Part shown: in pieces, positions 1 to 7,281 of the stretch | Layout: the number at the start of each line of letters is the position of its first letter | Position numbering within the stretch: the stretch's first letter is position 1 | NCBI RefSeq assembly: GCF_006540005.1 | Contig: NZ_BJOC01000026.1 | Location: forward strand, 1 to 39,405 | Length of the DNA stretch: 39,405 nt | Direction: 5' to 3' | Source: Halomonas halmophila | Lineage (GTDB): Bacteria; Pseudomonadota; Gammaproteobacteria; Pseudomonadales; Halomonadaceae | Made by a program: the position numbers and the translations under genes | Notes under the pieces: model-generated | What the model was told of the DNA's origin: nothing | Seen by the model: the letters and a program-made list of their open reading frames with translations, nothing else | Database searches by the model: none

Positions 1-44
1 CCGCGAGCGGATGGCCGCCCCGACGTCAGACATCTATTCCAGCC

Positions 45-82
45 AAGCCCCCGGTCCTTTCGAGAATCGGGGGCTTTTGTTT
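45..82 (+). terminator. Intrinsic terminator at window start
   Basis: A perfect 9-bp stem (AAGCCCCCG at 45-53, CGGGGGCTT at 68-76) encloses a 14-nt loop and runs into TTTTGTTT. It probably ends a transcript whose gene lies left of the window. Bases 1-44 show no recognisable gene end: all three forward frames are open up to the hairpin. Confidence 0.75.
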
Positions 83-192
83 ATTCCTGTACGCGAAACT
101 TGCCTTGCAGGCGCGCCCCCGGGATGTGGGCGAGAATCTGACGCTAACTGGCGACGCTCCATGAAGAATGTTGAAGGATAGTGGAGTGGGCC

Positions 193-241
193 TGCCAAAT
201 CCCTGAATCAGTTGGCAATTTGAAATTACTCGTACTAGGGT
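193..241 (+). promoter_or_regulatory. Possible promoter/operator of the lipoprotein gene
   Basis: A TTGGCA hexamer at 212-217 followed 18 nt later by TAGGGT (236-241) is a plausible sigma-70 promoter. The same TTGGCA is the right arm of an inverted repeat TGCCAA-N13-TTGGCA (193-217), which could be an operator. Both are weak calls made by eye. Confidence 0.3.
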
Positions 242-278
242 AAGCAAACGTTATTGCGTTGATCTAAGGAGGGGAAGG

Positions 279-767
279 ATGAAACAGGAACTGCTGCGTA
301 AACTCGCGCTGATGATGCTGATCGGTACAACCTCGGTTGGCTTGGCTGCATGCAGCGGCGAGGAAGAGACCGAAGAGAACACCGAGCAGGCGACCGAGAG
401 CGCTGAGCAAAACGCTGAAGAAGCCACTGATGAAACAGACGCAGCTGCCGAGGACGCCGAGCAGGCAGCTGATGAGGCCGCAGACGGCGCCGACGAGGCC
501 ATGGATGAGGCGGCCGAGGACACCGAGCAGGCCGTAGACGAAGCGGCGGAAAGCGCGCAAGCTGCCGTGGATGAAGCCGCCGAAGATACCGCGCAAGCTG
601 CCGACGAAGCCGGGCAGGCTATGGATGAAGCGGCCGAGAACGTCGACCAGGCCGTGGAAAATGCCGGTGAAAGTGCAAGTCAAGCAGCGGAAGCAGCCGC
701 GGACAGCACGGGCGAAGCTATGGAAGATGCTGGAGAGGCAACCCAAGAAGCCGCCGACGAGACGTGA
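279..767 (+). CDS. Acidic lipoprotein of 11-residue repeats
   Basis: The 162-residue product starts with a short lipoprotein signal peptide: charged N-terminus, hydrophobic stretch, lipobox LAAC with lipidated Cys25. Ser at +2 favours outer-membrane sorting. Everything after about residue 35 is Ala/Glu/Asp/Gln and reads as hendecads beginning at residues 35, 46, 57, 68, 79, 90, 101, 119, 130, 141 and 152, with one 7-residue unit at 112-118. The consensus is roughly A-E-x-x-x-Q-A-x-D-E-A. An 11-residue period implies a long amphipathic helix of the type seen in LEA proteins and apolipoproteins. There are almost no aromatic or basic residues in the mature part, so it is extremely acidic. The strong Shine-Dalgarno AAGGAGG at 266-272 fixes the ATG. 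Monocistronic, with a terminator at 818-850. Function unknown; a periplasmic tether or osmoprotective role is speculation. Confidence 0.85.
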   Translation: MKQELLRKLALMMLIGTTSVGLAACSGEEETEENTEQATESAEQNAEEATDETDAAAEDAEQAADEAADGADEAMDEAAEDTEQAVDEAAESAQAAVDEAAEDTAQAADEAGQAMDEAAENVDQAVENAGESASQAAEAAADSTGEAMEDAGEATQEAADET

Positions 768-817
768 TCACCTCCCACGGCTCTCCGTAGGGTGCCGTCA
801 CCATAAGTGAAGAAGTG

Positions 818-850
818 GAAAGGCCGAGCAATGCTCGGCCTTTCACATTT
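818..850 (+). terminator. Bidirectional intrinsic terminator
   Basis: Inverted repeat GAAAGGCCGAGCA (818-830) / TGCTCGGCCTTTC (832-844), with A-rich and T-rich flanks. It sits between the lipoprotein gene and the convergent Tim44-like gene and can serve both. Confidence 0.8.
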
Positions 851-874
851 TGACGCCCTCCCGGTGAGTCCCGT

Positions 875-1687
875 TCAGCTTGCCGTGTGCTGCTCGATTC
901 CCTTCACATACCAGGGACTACCATCGCGCAGCTCGCGCACAAGGTACCAGGTCTCGCTGAATTCGTTGTGCGCGCCGTTCTCACCCAGGGTGCCGTGGAA
1001 CCATACGCTGGCCTCGGCTTGTCGGCCGAGCTCCTGGACACTGCCCAGCTCGGCGAAGAGCCGGATGATCTCGGTCTGATTGTTGGCGGGATGCTGATCT
1101 CGTTCCTGACGCAGCAAGTTATAAAGCTCTGGCGTCACGTAGTCCTGAATCAGGGTGAAGTCATTGTTGTCCCAGGCGCGTTGCAACGTCATGAAGTGCT
1201 CCTTGGCGCCGCCCAGGAAGCGATCCGTATCGAACCACTCCGGTGCCATGGTGCTGCCTCCCGAGACGCAAGACGTGAAGGCCTGAGGCTGCGCCTGTCC
1301 GGCGTGAGGCGCCTGTGGGCTGGCCTGTCGAGCGCCGACGCTGGCTGGCCGGCGGCGCGCCAGCAACCGCAGGAGGAGAAAGGCGGCACCGGCGATCAGC
1401 AGCAGGTCCAGTAGCCGCAGTTCATCGAAGGCGCCACCGAAAAAGAGCGAGGCCAGCAGCCCGCCGGCCAGGAGTCCGGCAAAGGGACCGGCGAATTTCG
1501 ACAGGCCGCTGGACGGCTTGCGCTGGGCGCCGGTTGCGGCCTTGGGGGCGCTGGTGCTCTGGGAGCTGAGGGTGCGGGAGTAGCTGCCGACACTCTTGCC
1601 GCCTCCCATGCGGCGGGCATCGGCGTGCTCGACGGCGAGGCCGAAGCCGAGCATGCCGATGAGGAAAGTGACGAGAAGATGGCGCAT
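875..1687 (-). CDS. Tim44-like domain membrane protein
   Basis: A 270-residue protein beginning with a signal-peptide-like segment (about residues 1-24), then a Gly/Ser/Ala-rich linker. Two hydrophobic segments (about 66-85 and 92-108) follow, then a basic stretch and a C-terminal Tim44-like domain (about 160-268, starting near the EWFDTDRFL motif). In mitochondria this fold is a peripheral membrane component of protein import. The bacterial proteins are membrane-anchored and their role is not settled. The ATG at 1687 is preferred because GGAGACT lies at the right distance upstream; an in-frame TTG at 1717 would add ten residues and has no such site. It is convergent with the lipoprotein gene and divergent from the isochorismatase-family gene. 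Confidence 0.82.
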   Translation of the reverse strand: MRHLLVTFLIGMLGFGLAVEHADARRMGGGKSVGSYSRTLSSQSTSAPKAATGAQRKPSSGLSKFAGPFAGLLAGGLLASLFFGGAFDELRLLDLLLIAGAAFLLLRLLARRRPASVGARQASPQAPHAGQAQPQAFTSCVSGGSTMAPEWFDTDRFLGGAKEHFMTLQRAWDNNDFTLIQDYVTPELYNLLRQERDQHPANNQTEIIRLFAELGSVQELGRQAEASVWFHGTLGENGAHNEFSETWYLVRELRDGSPWYVKGIEQHTAS

Positions 1688-1807
1688 CGCGGAGTCTCCA
1701 TGGGGCCTTATGGCCAATGAACTATCGAAGCGATCATTCTAGCGACTAAGCTGGTGCGGGACATCGCTTGAAGCAGAGTTTCTTTCATCCTGTCGGGAGG
1801 CAATGAC

Positions 1808-2383
1808 ATGCAAATGCAACGGGAGTCGAGTCTGCTGCTGATCGTGGATCTGCAGAGCCGTTTGCTTCCGGAACTGGCGGGCGGGGCGCAGGTGATCGAG
1901 GAAGCCACCTGGATGGCGCGTGTTGCCGAATCACTCGGCGTGCCGGTCTGGTTGACCGAACAGTATCCGCAGGGGCTCGGTCATAGCGACGCCACACTGC
2001 TGGAGGCCCTGGCGTCGCCCCGTTGCTGGCAGAAGACGCATTTCAATGCGCATGCCGAGCCGGACTTCGCGCAGGCCCTGGCGCAGAGCGGTCGTCGGCA
2101 GATCGTGCTGTGCGGTGCCGAAGCCCATGTTTGCGTACTGCAGACCGGACTGGGGCTATGCGCGGCCGGTCATGAGGTCTTCTGGCTGAGCGAGGCGGTC
2201 GGCAGTCGACGGCGAGACGAAGTGGCCCTGGCGCGCAAGCGCATGGAAAGGGCCGGCGCCCAGGCCGTGAGCGCCGACATGGTGGCCTACGAATGGCTCG
2301 AGCGTTGCGACGACCCTGTCTTCAAGGAGACTCACCGACGCTTTCTGAAGGAGCGTGCCCGGCGTCCACTGATCCTTGACTAG
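1808..2383 (+). CDS. Isochorismatase-family cysteine hydrolase
   Basis: A 191-residue single-domain protein of the isochorismatase/nicotinamidase superfamily (YcaC-like). The catalytic triad is visible: Asp14 in IVDLQSRLL, Lys76 in CWQKTHF, and nucleophile Cys109 in CGAEAHVCVLQTG. Members hydrolyse amides, carbamates or vinyl ethers, and the substrate cannot be told from sequence. No entCB- or nadD-like neighbours are present to suggest siderophore or NAD metabolism. It stands alone between a divergent Tim44-like gene and the convergent yaaA. The start at ATG 1808 follows GGGAGG (1795-1800). Confidence 0.88.
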   Translation: MQMQRESSLLLIVDLQSRLLPELAGGAQVIEEATWMARVAESLGVPVWLTEQYPQGLGHSDATLLEALASPRCWQKTHFNAHAEPDFAQALAQSGRRQIVLCGAEAHVCVLQTGLGLCAAGHEVFWLSEAVGSRRRDEVALARKRMERAGAQAVSADMVAYEWLERCDDPVFKETHRRFLKERARRPLILD

Positions 2384-2413
2384 CCGGGCCGGCCGCTGCG
2401 CGATGGTACCGGG

Positions 2414-3196
2414 TCAGGGACGGTCACGCTCGTCACGGCAGAACACCAGCGTATTGCCTTCCGACATGGCCGCATTGAAGCGGTAGCCGGCGACATCGAA
2501 ATGCTTCAGCGCCTCGGCATCATCCAGCCGCTGGCGGATCATCCAGGCCGCCATCAGGCCGCGTGCCTTCTTGGCATAGAAACTGATGATCTTGTATTGA
2601 CCGTTCTTCTCGTCCTTGAAGACCGGTGTGATGATCCGTGCGTCCAGGCGCGGGGGGTCGATCGACTTGAAATACTCGTTGGAAGCCAGATTGACCAGCA
2701 CGCGGCTGCCGCTCTGCGCAATGGCCTGATTCAGCGCCGTGGTCAGCTCATCGCGCCAGAAGGCGTACAGGTCCTGGCCGGCGGGGTTGGCCAGCTTGGT
2801 GCCCATCTCCAGGCGATAGGGCTGGATCAGGTCGAGGGGCCTCAGCAGACCGTAGAGACCGGAAAGAATGCGCAGGTGGTCCTGGGCAAAGTCGTTGTCG
2901 GCCTCATCGAAGTTCTCGGCCTCCAGGCCGACATAGACGTCGCCCTGAAAGGCCTGGGCCGCCGGCTTGGCATTCTCGGGCGTGAAGGGGGTATGCCAGT
3001 CGGCGAAGCGAGCGGCATTGAGGCCGGCGATCTTGTCGCTGACGCCCATCAACCGGCTGATTTCCTGAGGCGACTTGTCGCGCATGATGTCGATCAGGGT
3101 CTGACTATGCTCGAGGTAATCCGGCTGTGTGTGCCGGGCAGTAGTGGGCGGTGTCTCGAAGTCCAGCTTCTTGGCCGGGGAAATCACGCTCAGCAT
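2414..3196 (-). CDS. yaaA: Peroxide stress protein YaaA (UPF0246)
   Basis: A 260-residue full-length member of the YaaA/DUF328 family, with the diagnostic N-terminus [13 protein letters not shown] and conserved [12 protein letters not shown] and [12 protein letters not shown] segments. In E. coli YaaA is induced by OxyR and lowers free intracellular iron during peroxide stress, limiting Fenton damage; it is cytoplasmic and binds DNA in vitro. No OxyR site was identified here. The gene is convergent with the isochorismatase-family gene (30 nt between stops) and is separated from the upstream aldo/keto reductase by a 94-nt gap that holds a hairpin. Confidence 0.93.
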   Translation of the reverse strand: MLSVISPAKKLDFETPPTTARHTQPDYLEHSQTLIDIMRDKSPQEISRLMGVSDKIAGLNAARFADWHTPFTPENAKPAAQAFQGDVYVGLEAENFDEADNDFAQDHLRILSGLYGLLRPLDLIQPYRLEMGTKLANPAGQDLYAFWRDELTTALNQAIAQSGSRVLVNLASNEYFKSIDPPRLDARIITPVFKDEKNGQYKIISFYAKKARGLMAAWMIRQRLDDAEALKHFDVAGYRFNAAMSEGNTLVFCRDERDRP

Positions 3197-3255
3197 GGGG
3201 CGCTCCTCACGCGTCGTTGGCTATTGGCCGGATTATACCAAGGAGGTGGCCGGGA

Positions 3256-3280
3256 CGGGGCTATCGGACCGATAGCCCCG
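3256..3280. terminator. Perfect hairpin between tas-like gene and yaaA
   Basis: A 12-bp perfect inverted repeat CGGGGCTATCGG / CCGATAGCCCCG with a single-base centre. It lies just downstream of the leftward aldo/keto reductase stop codon and 60 bp upstream of yaaA. There is no T-run, so termination would be factor-assisted, or the repeat may be a protein-binding site. Confidence 0.5.
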
Positions 3281-3290
3281 GGAGCGGTGG

Positions 3291-4322
3291 TCAGGGGCAG
3301 GGGTTGGGCAAGCGCTGGTGAACCTGCTCGATGGCGTCCAGCACATCGTCGTTCAGGCGCAGTGATTCGCTGGCCAGGTTGCTTTCGAGCTGGGCCATGC
3401 TGGTGGCGCCAATGATGTTGCTGGTCAGGAAAGGACGCGAATTGACGTAGGCCAGTGCCATCTGGGCCGGATCGAGGCCGTGCGCGCGGGCAATGTCCAC
3501 GTAAGCGCGGGTAGCTTCTTCGGCCTGCGGCGAAGTATAGCGCTGGAAGCGCTCGTAGAGGGTCAGGCGTGCGCCTTCCGGACGGGCGCCGTCCAGGTAC
3601 TTGCCCGAGAGTACCCCGAAGCCCAGCGGTGAGTAGGCCAGCAGGCCGGCGTTTTCACGATGCGCGATTTCGGCCAGCCCTACCTCATAGGTGCGGTTCA
3701 GCAGGCTGTAAGGGTTCTGGACCGAGGCAACCCGCGGCAGCCCCATCCTGTCCGCCAGGTGAAGCGCGCGCATGACACCCCAGGGTGTCTCGTTGGAAAG
3801 CCCGATGGCGCGGATCTTGCCAGCCTGAACCAGCTCCTGCAGCGCCGACAGGGTTTCTTCCAGCGCGATGGCATCCTCCTGCTCATCCGGCTGGTAGCCC
3901 AGGCGGCCGAAGAAGTTGCTGCGCCGATCCGGCCAGTGCAGCTGGTAGAGGTCGATGTAATCGGTCTGCAGGCGCTGCAGACTGGTATCGATGGCCTGGT
4001 GCACCTGCTCGCGGGTCAGGCGCGAGCCGCCGCGCAGGTAGTCCAGCCCGGGACCTGCTATCTTGCTGGCCAGAATGATGTCATCCCGGGAGCCGCGCGA
4101 GGCCAGCCAGCTGCCGATATAGCGTTCGGTGAGTCCTTGGGTGTCGGCGTTGGGCGGCACCGGATACATCTCGGCGGTATCGATGAAATCGATGCCGAAG
4201 GAGACGGCACGATCCAGCTGTTCGTGAGCCTCGGCTTCACTATTCTGTTCACCAAAGGTCATGGTGCCGAGGCACAACCGGCTGACTTCGATACCCGTGT
4301 TTCCCAGGGGGCGCGTCTGCAT
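3291..4322 (-). CDS. tas: NADP(H)-dependent aldo/keto reductase, Tas family
   Basis: A 343-residue TIM-barrel oxidoreductase, essentially the length of E. coli Tas. Catalytic residues of the family are visible: Asp and Tyr in FIDTAEMYP, Lys in ILASKIAGPG, and His in YQLHWPDR. The C-terminal NIIGATSMAQLESNL segment is the NADP phosphate-binding region. The family reduces aldehydes and ketones in the cytoplasm; the physiological substrate is not known. The insert after the catalytic Tyr (PVPPNADTQGLTE) is typical of Tas rather than other aldo/keto reductases. The ATG at 4322 gives the canonical MQTRPLGNTGIEVS start. Confidence 0.92.
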   Translation of the reverse strand: MQTRPLGNTGIEVSRLCLGTMTFGEQNSEAEAHEQLDRAVSFGIDFIDTAEMYPVPPNADTQGLTERYIGSWLASRGSRDDIILASKIAGPGLDYLRGGSRLTREQVHQAIDTSLQRLQTDYIDLYQLHWPDRRSNFFGRLGYQPDEQEDAIALEETLSALQELVQAGKIRAIGLSNETPWGVMRALHLADRMGLPRVASVQNPYSLLNRTYEVGLAEIAHRENAGLLAYSPLGFGVLSGKYLDGARPEGARLTLYERFQRYTSPQAEEATRAYVDIARAHGLDPAQMALAYVNSRPFLTSNIIGATSMAQLESNLASESLRLNDDVLDAIEQVHQRLPNPCP

Positions 4323-4355
4323 CCGTCACTCCTCACGATAATGTGGTTGGAACCG

Positions 4356-4426
4356 CCATGCCTGCCGCCGACAGGCCGCTCGTGTATGGGCGAGAATGCC
4401 GTGGACAGGCGGCTCGTCAGGCATGG
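4356..4426. repeat. Long interrupted stem-loop with internal direct repeat
   Basis: CCATGCCTG-CCGCC (4356-4369) can pair with GGCGG...CAGGCATGG (4408-4426), leaving a 5-nt bulge. Inside it, a 14-nt sequence at 4370-4383 recurs at 4404-4417 with one mismatch. It lies in the 290-nt gap between the leftward tas-like gene and the rightward Sel1 gene. A second smaller stem, CGTTGGC (4499-4505) / GCCAACG (4525-4531), follows. Nothing else was recognised in this gap. Confidence 0.5.
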
Positions 4427-4612
4427 TAGCCGGGGGAAGCAGAAGCGTAAACGACAAGGGGTTGAGTCGCCGTTTAGCCGAGCGTATGCTTGCCTTCCCG
4501 TTGGCAAGGCGGAGCCTGGAATTCGCCAACGCACGCATGTGAACGACGCCGGTCACAGGGTGGTGCTCGACGTCACTATCGAATCGAACCTCAGGACTCA
4601 GGATGGTTTGCC

Positions 4613-5128
4613 ATGCCACAGGCAGCGTCACTGTTTACTCGGATCGAGTACCGTCTGGCACAACAACTCGTGCATACTCGCTGGTTGCCTCGTTCGCCGC
4701 AGACTCAGCGGCTGACCATGCACCTGTTTCAGCGCTGTGCCAAGGCCGGACACCCTGCGGCCCTGGCACAATATGGTCACATGCTGTTTCACCGCGGTGT
4801 GTCCCCCCAGGACAAGGCGCGGGGAGCGCGCTACGTGATCGAAGCCGCCCATGGCGGTGATACTCACGCCCAGTTTCGCGCCGGCCAGATCCACGAGCAT
4901 GGATGCACCCAGTACCCGCGCCGTGAAGATCACGCCGTGACCTGGTACGCCCGGGCTGGTGAAGCCGGTCACCCTCAGGCAGCGGCGCGGCTTGCCGATG
5001 CCTATCGTGACGGCGATCTGGGACTGCCGGTCGATGGCGAACGGATGGCCTACTGGCAACGGCTGGCCGATCAGTTCACGGCGTCCCCCGAGTTACTGGA
5101 CAGCCGGGAAGCCGGGACGCGACACTAG
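4613..5128 (+). CDS. Sel1-repeat (TPR-like) protein
   Basis: A 171-residue soluble protein with about three Sel1-like alpha/alpha repeats between residues 45 and 155. Each has the A-x-x-x-L/Y-G...A-x-x-W/Y-x-x-x-A-A pattern (PAALAQYGHML, THAQFRAGQIHEHG, PQAAARLADAYRDG). Such repeats form protein-interaction scaffolds; no catalytic domain or signal peptide is evident. The open frame extends upstream to 4490, but the ATG at 4613 is chosen because the extra residues lack repeat character and a GGATGG motif lies just upstream. The exonuclease-like gene follows on the same strand after 79 nt, so they may be cotranscribed. Specific partner unknown. Confidence 0.8.
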   Translation: MPQAASLFTRIEYRLAQQLVHTRWLPRSPQTQRLTMHLFQRCAKAGHPAALAQYGHMLFHRGVSPQDKARGARYVIEAAHGGDTHAQFRAGQIHEHGCTQYPRREDHAVTWYARAGEAGHPQAAARLADAYRDGDLGLPVDGERMAYWQRLADQFTASPELLDSREAGTRH

Positions 5129-5207
5129 GGCCAGGTGTCTCAGTGACGAGACGTGAACCACTGGCCGAGCCTCTGGTGCAGCGGCCCTGACCAAGGAACC
5201 CCCTTCC

Positions 5208-5696
5208 GTGACGCTACCGACATTGCTGGATATCGAAGCGTCCGGTTTTGGGCGCGGTAGTTACCCCATTGAAATCGGCCTGGCGCGGGCCGATGGCAGC
5301 GTCTGCGCCTTTCTGGTTCACCCCCTCGACGAATGGACGCACTGGGACCCCAAGGCGGAACTGCTGCACGGCATCTCCCGGGCACGCCTGGAGCGTGAGG
5401 GCTACCCCGTGCGCCAGGTAGCACGCTGGCTCAATGACGAGCTGAGCGATATCGGCATCGCCTACAGTGACAGCTGGGGTTACGACAATACCTGGATGTC
5501 CCTGCTCTTCCACCATGCCGGGATGCTGCCCGCCTTCCGTCTCGAGGCCTTGCGTCGGCTGCTGAGCGAAACCCAGATGGAGCGCTGGAGCGACACCAAG
5601 GAAGCCATCATTCGGGAGCAGGGCGTCCTGCGGCATCGTGCCGGCGAAGATGCCCGTCTGCTGCAGCTGACCTACCAGCGCACCCTGGATTACTGA
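5208..5696 (+). CDS. DEDDh 3'-5' exonuclease-like protein
   Basis: A 162-residue single-domain protein of the RNase T / DnaQ-like exonuclease superfamily. Metal-binding positions are recognisable: Asp8 and Glu10 in LLDIEASG (Exo I), Asp93 in SWGYDNTW (Exo II), and His143 plus Asp148 in HRAGEDARLL (Exo III). The spacing fits DEDDh enzymes. It is shorter than RNase T or Orn and I cannot name a substrate; some relatives in proteobacteria are annotated only as exonuclease-like. The start is GTG at 5208, supported by AAGGAA at 5193-5198. An unusual heptamer tandem array begins three bases after the stop codon. Confidence 0.78.
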   Translation: MTLPTLLDIEASGFGRGSYPIEIGLARADGSVCAFLVHPLDEWTHWDPKAELLHGISRARLEREGYPVRQVARWLNDELSDIGIAYSDSWGYDNTWMSLLFHHAGMLPAFRLEALRRLLSETQMERWSDTKEAIIREQGVLRHRAGEDARLLQLTYQRTLDY

Positions 5697-5698
5697 CC

Positions 5699-5779
5699 CC
5701 TTACCCCTTACCCTTTACACCTCACACCTCACACCTCACACCTCACACCTCACACCTCACACCTCACACCTCACACCGC
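5699..5779 (+). repeat. CCTCACA heptamer tandem array
   Basis: In a 7-nt register, the array begins with two CCTTACC units (5699-5712) and one CTTTACA (5713-5719). CCTCACA copies run from 5720 to 5775 and decay at CGCG. About eight units are exact. It fills the gap between the exonuclease-like stop codon and the convergent LOG gene. One strand is purely pyrimidine plus A; it has no dyad symmetry. Confidence 0.95.
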
Positions 5780-5803
5780 GCTCCACTCGCTGTCACTCCG
5801 GCC

Positions 5804-6352
5804 TCACTGGCCGAGGCGCTGCTCCAGCGCATCGAGCAGCGACGCCGGCGAGTCGGCATCCAGCAGGTTGGCGCGGGTGTCGGCATCGAGGAAACCGTGT
5901 TGCACGGTGTTATCGAGGAAGGTCAGCAGTGGCGCATAGAAGCCCCGGGTATCGAGCAACCCCAGCGGCTTGTCGTGCAGGCCCAGATACTGCCAGGTCC
6001 AGGCTTCGAACAGTTCCTCCAGGGTCCCGATTCCCCCCGGCAGGGCAATGAAAGCGTCGCTGTGGGCGGCCATGCTGGCCTTGCGTTCATGCATGTTGCT
6101 GACGCGTATCAACCGAGTGAGCCCTGTATGGGCCTGCTCGCGCTCCACCAGATGATCCGGCATCACGCCAGTCACCTCGCCGCCAGCGGCCATCATGCTG
6201 TCGGCCAGTGCCCCCATCATGCCGACGCGAGCCCCGCCGTAGACCAGTGCGTGGCCACGCGATGCCAGCTCACCGCCGAGCGTCCCGGCGGCTTCCAGGA
6301 AGGCCGGGTCATGGCCGGTGCGCGAGCCAAGATAGACGCAGAAGGTCGACAT
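5804..6352 (-). CDS. LOG-family nucleoside 5'-monophosphate phosphoribohydrolase
   Basis: A 182-residue Rossmann-like protein of the LOG (formerly lysine decarboxylase-like) family. It carries the signature PGGIGTLEE at residues 105-113 and the upstream MHERK motif (88-92). LOG proteins release ribose 5-phosphate from cytokinin nucleotides or from AMP and other purine monophosphates; older database names calling them lysine decarboxylases are wrong. The ATG at 6352 is chosen because GGAGAA precedes it and it gives the normal family length; the open frame extends 30 codons further without a family match. It is the last gene of a leftward group, 23 nt after the DUF501 gene. Confidence 0.9.
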   Translation of the reverse strand: MSTFCVYLGSRTGHDPAFLEAAGTLGGELASRGHALVYGGARVGMMGALADSMMAAGGEVTGVMPDHLVEREQAHTGLTRLIRVSNMHERKASMAAHSDAFIALPGGIGTLEELFEAWTWQYLGLHDKPLGLLDTRGFYAPLLTFLDNTVQHGFLDADTRANLLDADSPASLLDALEQRLGQ

Positions 6353-6375
6353 GGAGTTCTCCGGGTTCAGTCGTC

Positions 6376-6906
6376 TCAGGGCAGACAGTCGGCGACGCCA
6401 TGGTGTTCGTCCAGCCACTGGCCGATGACATTGTGGCCACACAGGTGGTGCGCATACTGGGTGTGCAGGCAGCGTACCTGGTTCCAGTTGGCGATACCGC
6501 CGATGCCACGCTCGCGCAGTACCGTCTCGTAGCCCAGCTCCTGCACCCTGGTGTGTTGCGCGGGCGTCATGCAGTGCCAGCGCGTGGCGATGTAGTCGCG
6601 ATGGCTCTGGTGGTAGGCCGCAAGGAACTCGGGCTCTTCGCGCAGGCGCGCTTCCAGCTGCTTGATCACGCCGGCCGCCTCGAGGTGGCTGAGTTCGATC
6701 TTCAGGCGCTCCGAGCTCAGCCAGTAGAGCGTCGGGAAGGGGGCACCATCGACGATGGGGGCCATGCGCAGCACCAGTGGTGTGCCTTCACCATCGGTAG
6801 CCGCCAGGGCCTCGATGCCCCGGGGGGCACGGCCCAGCTGTTCGGTGATGAGCGCCATCTGGCGTTCGTCAGGCATCGTGTCGGGACGAATCACCATCGT
6901 TGTCAT
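6376..6906 (-). CDS. DUF501 family protein
   Basis: A 176-residue cytoplasmic protein resembling the DUF501 family, with LGRAPRGIEALAA near the start, a LRMAPIVDGAPFPTLYWL core and a C-terminal GIGGIANWNQVRCLHTQYAHHL region. The last segment holds His and Cys residues that could bind metal. The family occurs in proteobacteria and actinobacteria and has no established function. The N-terminus overlaps the end of the upstream 108-residue gene in another frame by 38 nt with ATG 6906; the alternative ATG at 6897 reduces this to 29 nt. Translational coupling is likely in either case. Confidence 0.8.
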   Translation of the reverse strand: MTTMVIRPDTMPDERQMALITEQLGRAPRGIEALAATDGEGTPLVLRMAPIVDGAPFPTLYWLSSERLKIELSHLEAAGVIKQLEARLREEPEFLAAYHQSHRDYIATRWHCMTPAQHTRVQELGYETVLRERGIGGIANWNQVRCLHTQYAHHLCGHNVIGQWLDEHHGVADCLP

Positions 6907-7195
6907 CTCGTATGAACTTGTTCGAGCGGCCCACGGCGCGGAAGAAGGTTCGATTGAGCTGTTCCGGTGTCGGAACATAGTTCCAGTAGCGGTCGCAGTA
7001 ATCGTTGGCCCGTGCCATCAGCACGTCGTAGAGGCGGTTGAACGGCGCATCATAATCGTAAGGGTCGGCCCCGAACAAGCGGATGTGCGGATAGTCGGCG
7101 AAGCGCTCCATGAAGTAGCGCTCCAGGTCCGCCTCCACGGCATGGTGGCGGGCGACGTTGTCTGGATCGAGCCAGAGGTCGTAGCGGATGGCCAT
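6869..7195 (-). CDS. Uncharacterised 108-residue protein
   Basis: I do not recognise this family. The product is soluble and rich in Asp, Tyr and Arg, with aromatic-acidic runs such as FGADPYDYDAPFNRLYDVL and YCDRYWNYVP. The C-terminus is hydrophilic. The start at 7195 has a good Shine-Dalgarno (AAGGGAG) and a hairpin 22 nt upstream. Codon use matches the neighbours and the frame is continuous for 108 codons, supporting a real gene. It overlaps the start of the DUF501 gene, so the two proteins may act together. Confidence 0.72.
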   Translation of the reverse strand: MAIRYDLWLDPDNVARHHAVEADLERYFMERFADYPHIRLFGADPYDYDAPFNRLYDVLMARANDYCDRYWNYVPTPEQLNRTFFRAVGRSNKFIRDDNDGDSSRHDA

Positions 7196-7216
7196 CGTCG
7201 GCTCCCTTGGGTCGAG

Positions 7217-7237
7217 CGGCTCGGTGGTACCGAGCCG
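7217..7237. other. Perfect hairpin upstream of the 108-residue gene
   Basis: CGGCTCGGT (7217-7225) pairs perfectly with ACCGAGCCG (7229-7237) around a 3-nt loop. It lies between the ybaK stop codon and the next leftward start codon. With no T-run it is more likely a processing or mRNA-stability site, or a factor-dependent terminator. Confidence 0.45.
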
Positions 7238-7281
7238 TCTGTCACGCTTGGACAGTGCAGCGCGGTGTTTGGCTCGGTGGC

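Noticed and set aside
1..44. Possible tail of a coding gene or tRNA before the first terminator
   Set aside because: No stop codon in any forward frame, and no T-loop or CCA-type tRNA end; the upstream gene must end outside the window.
5699..5779. Possible CRISPR array
   Set aside because: The units are contiguous 7-mers with no spacers, no dyad and no cas genes in the window.
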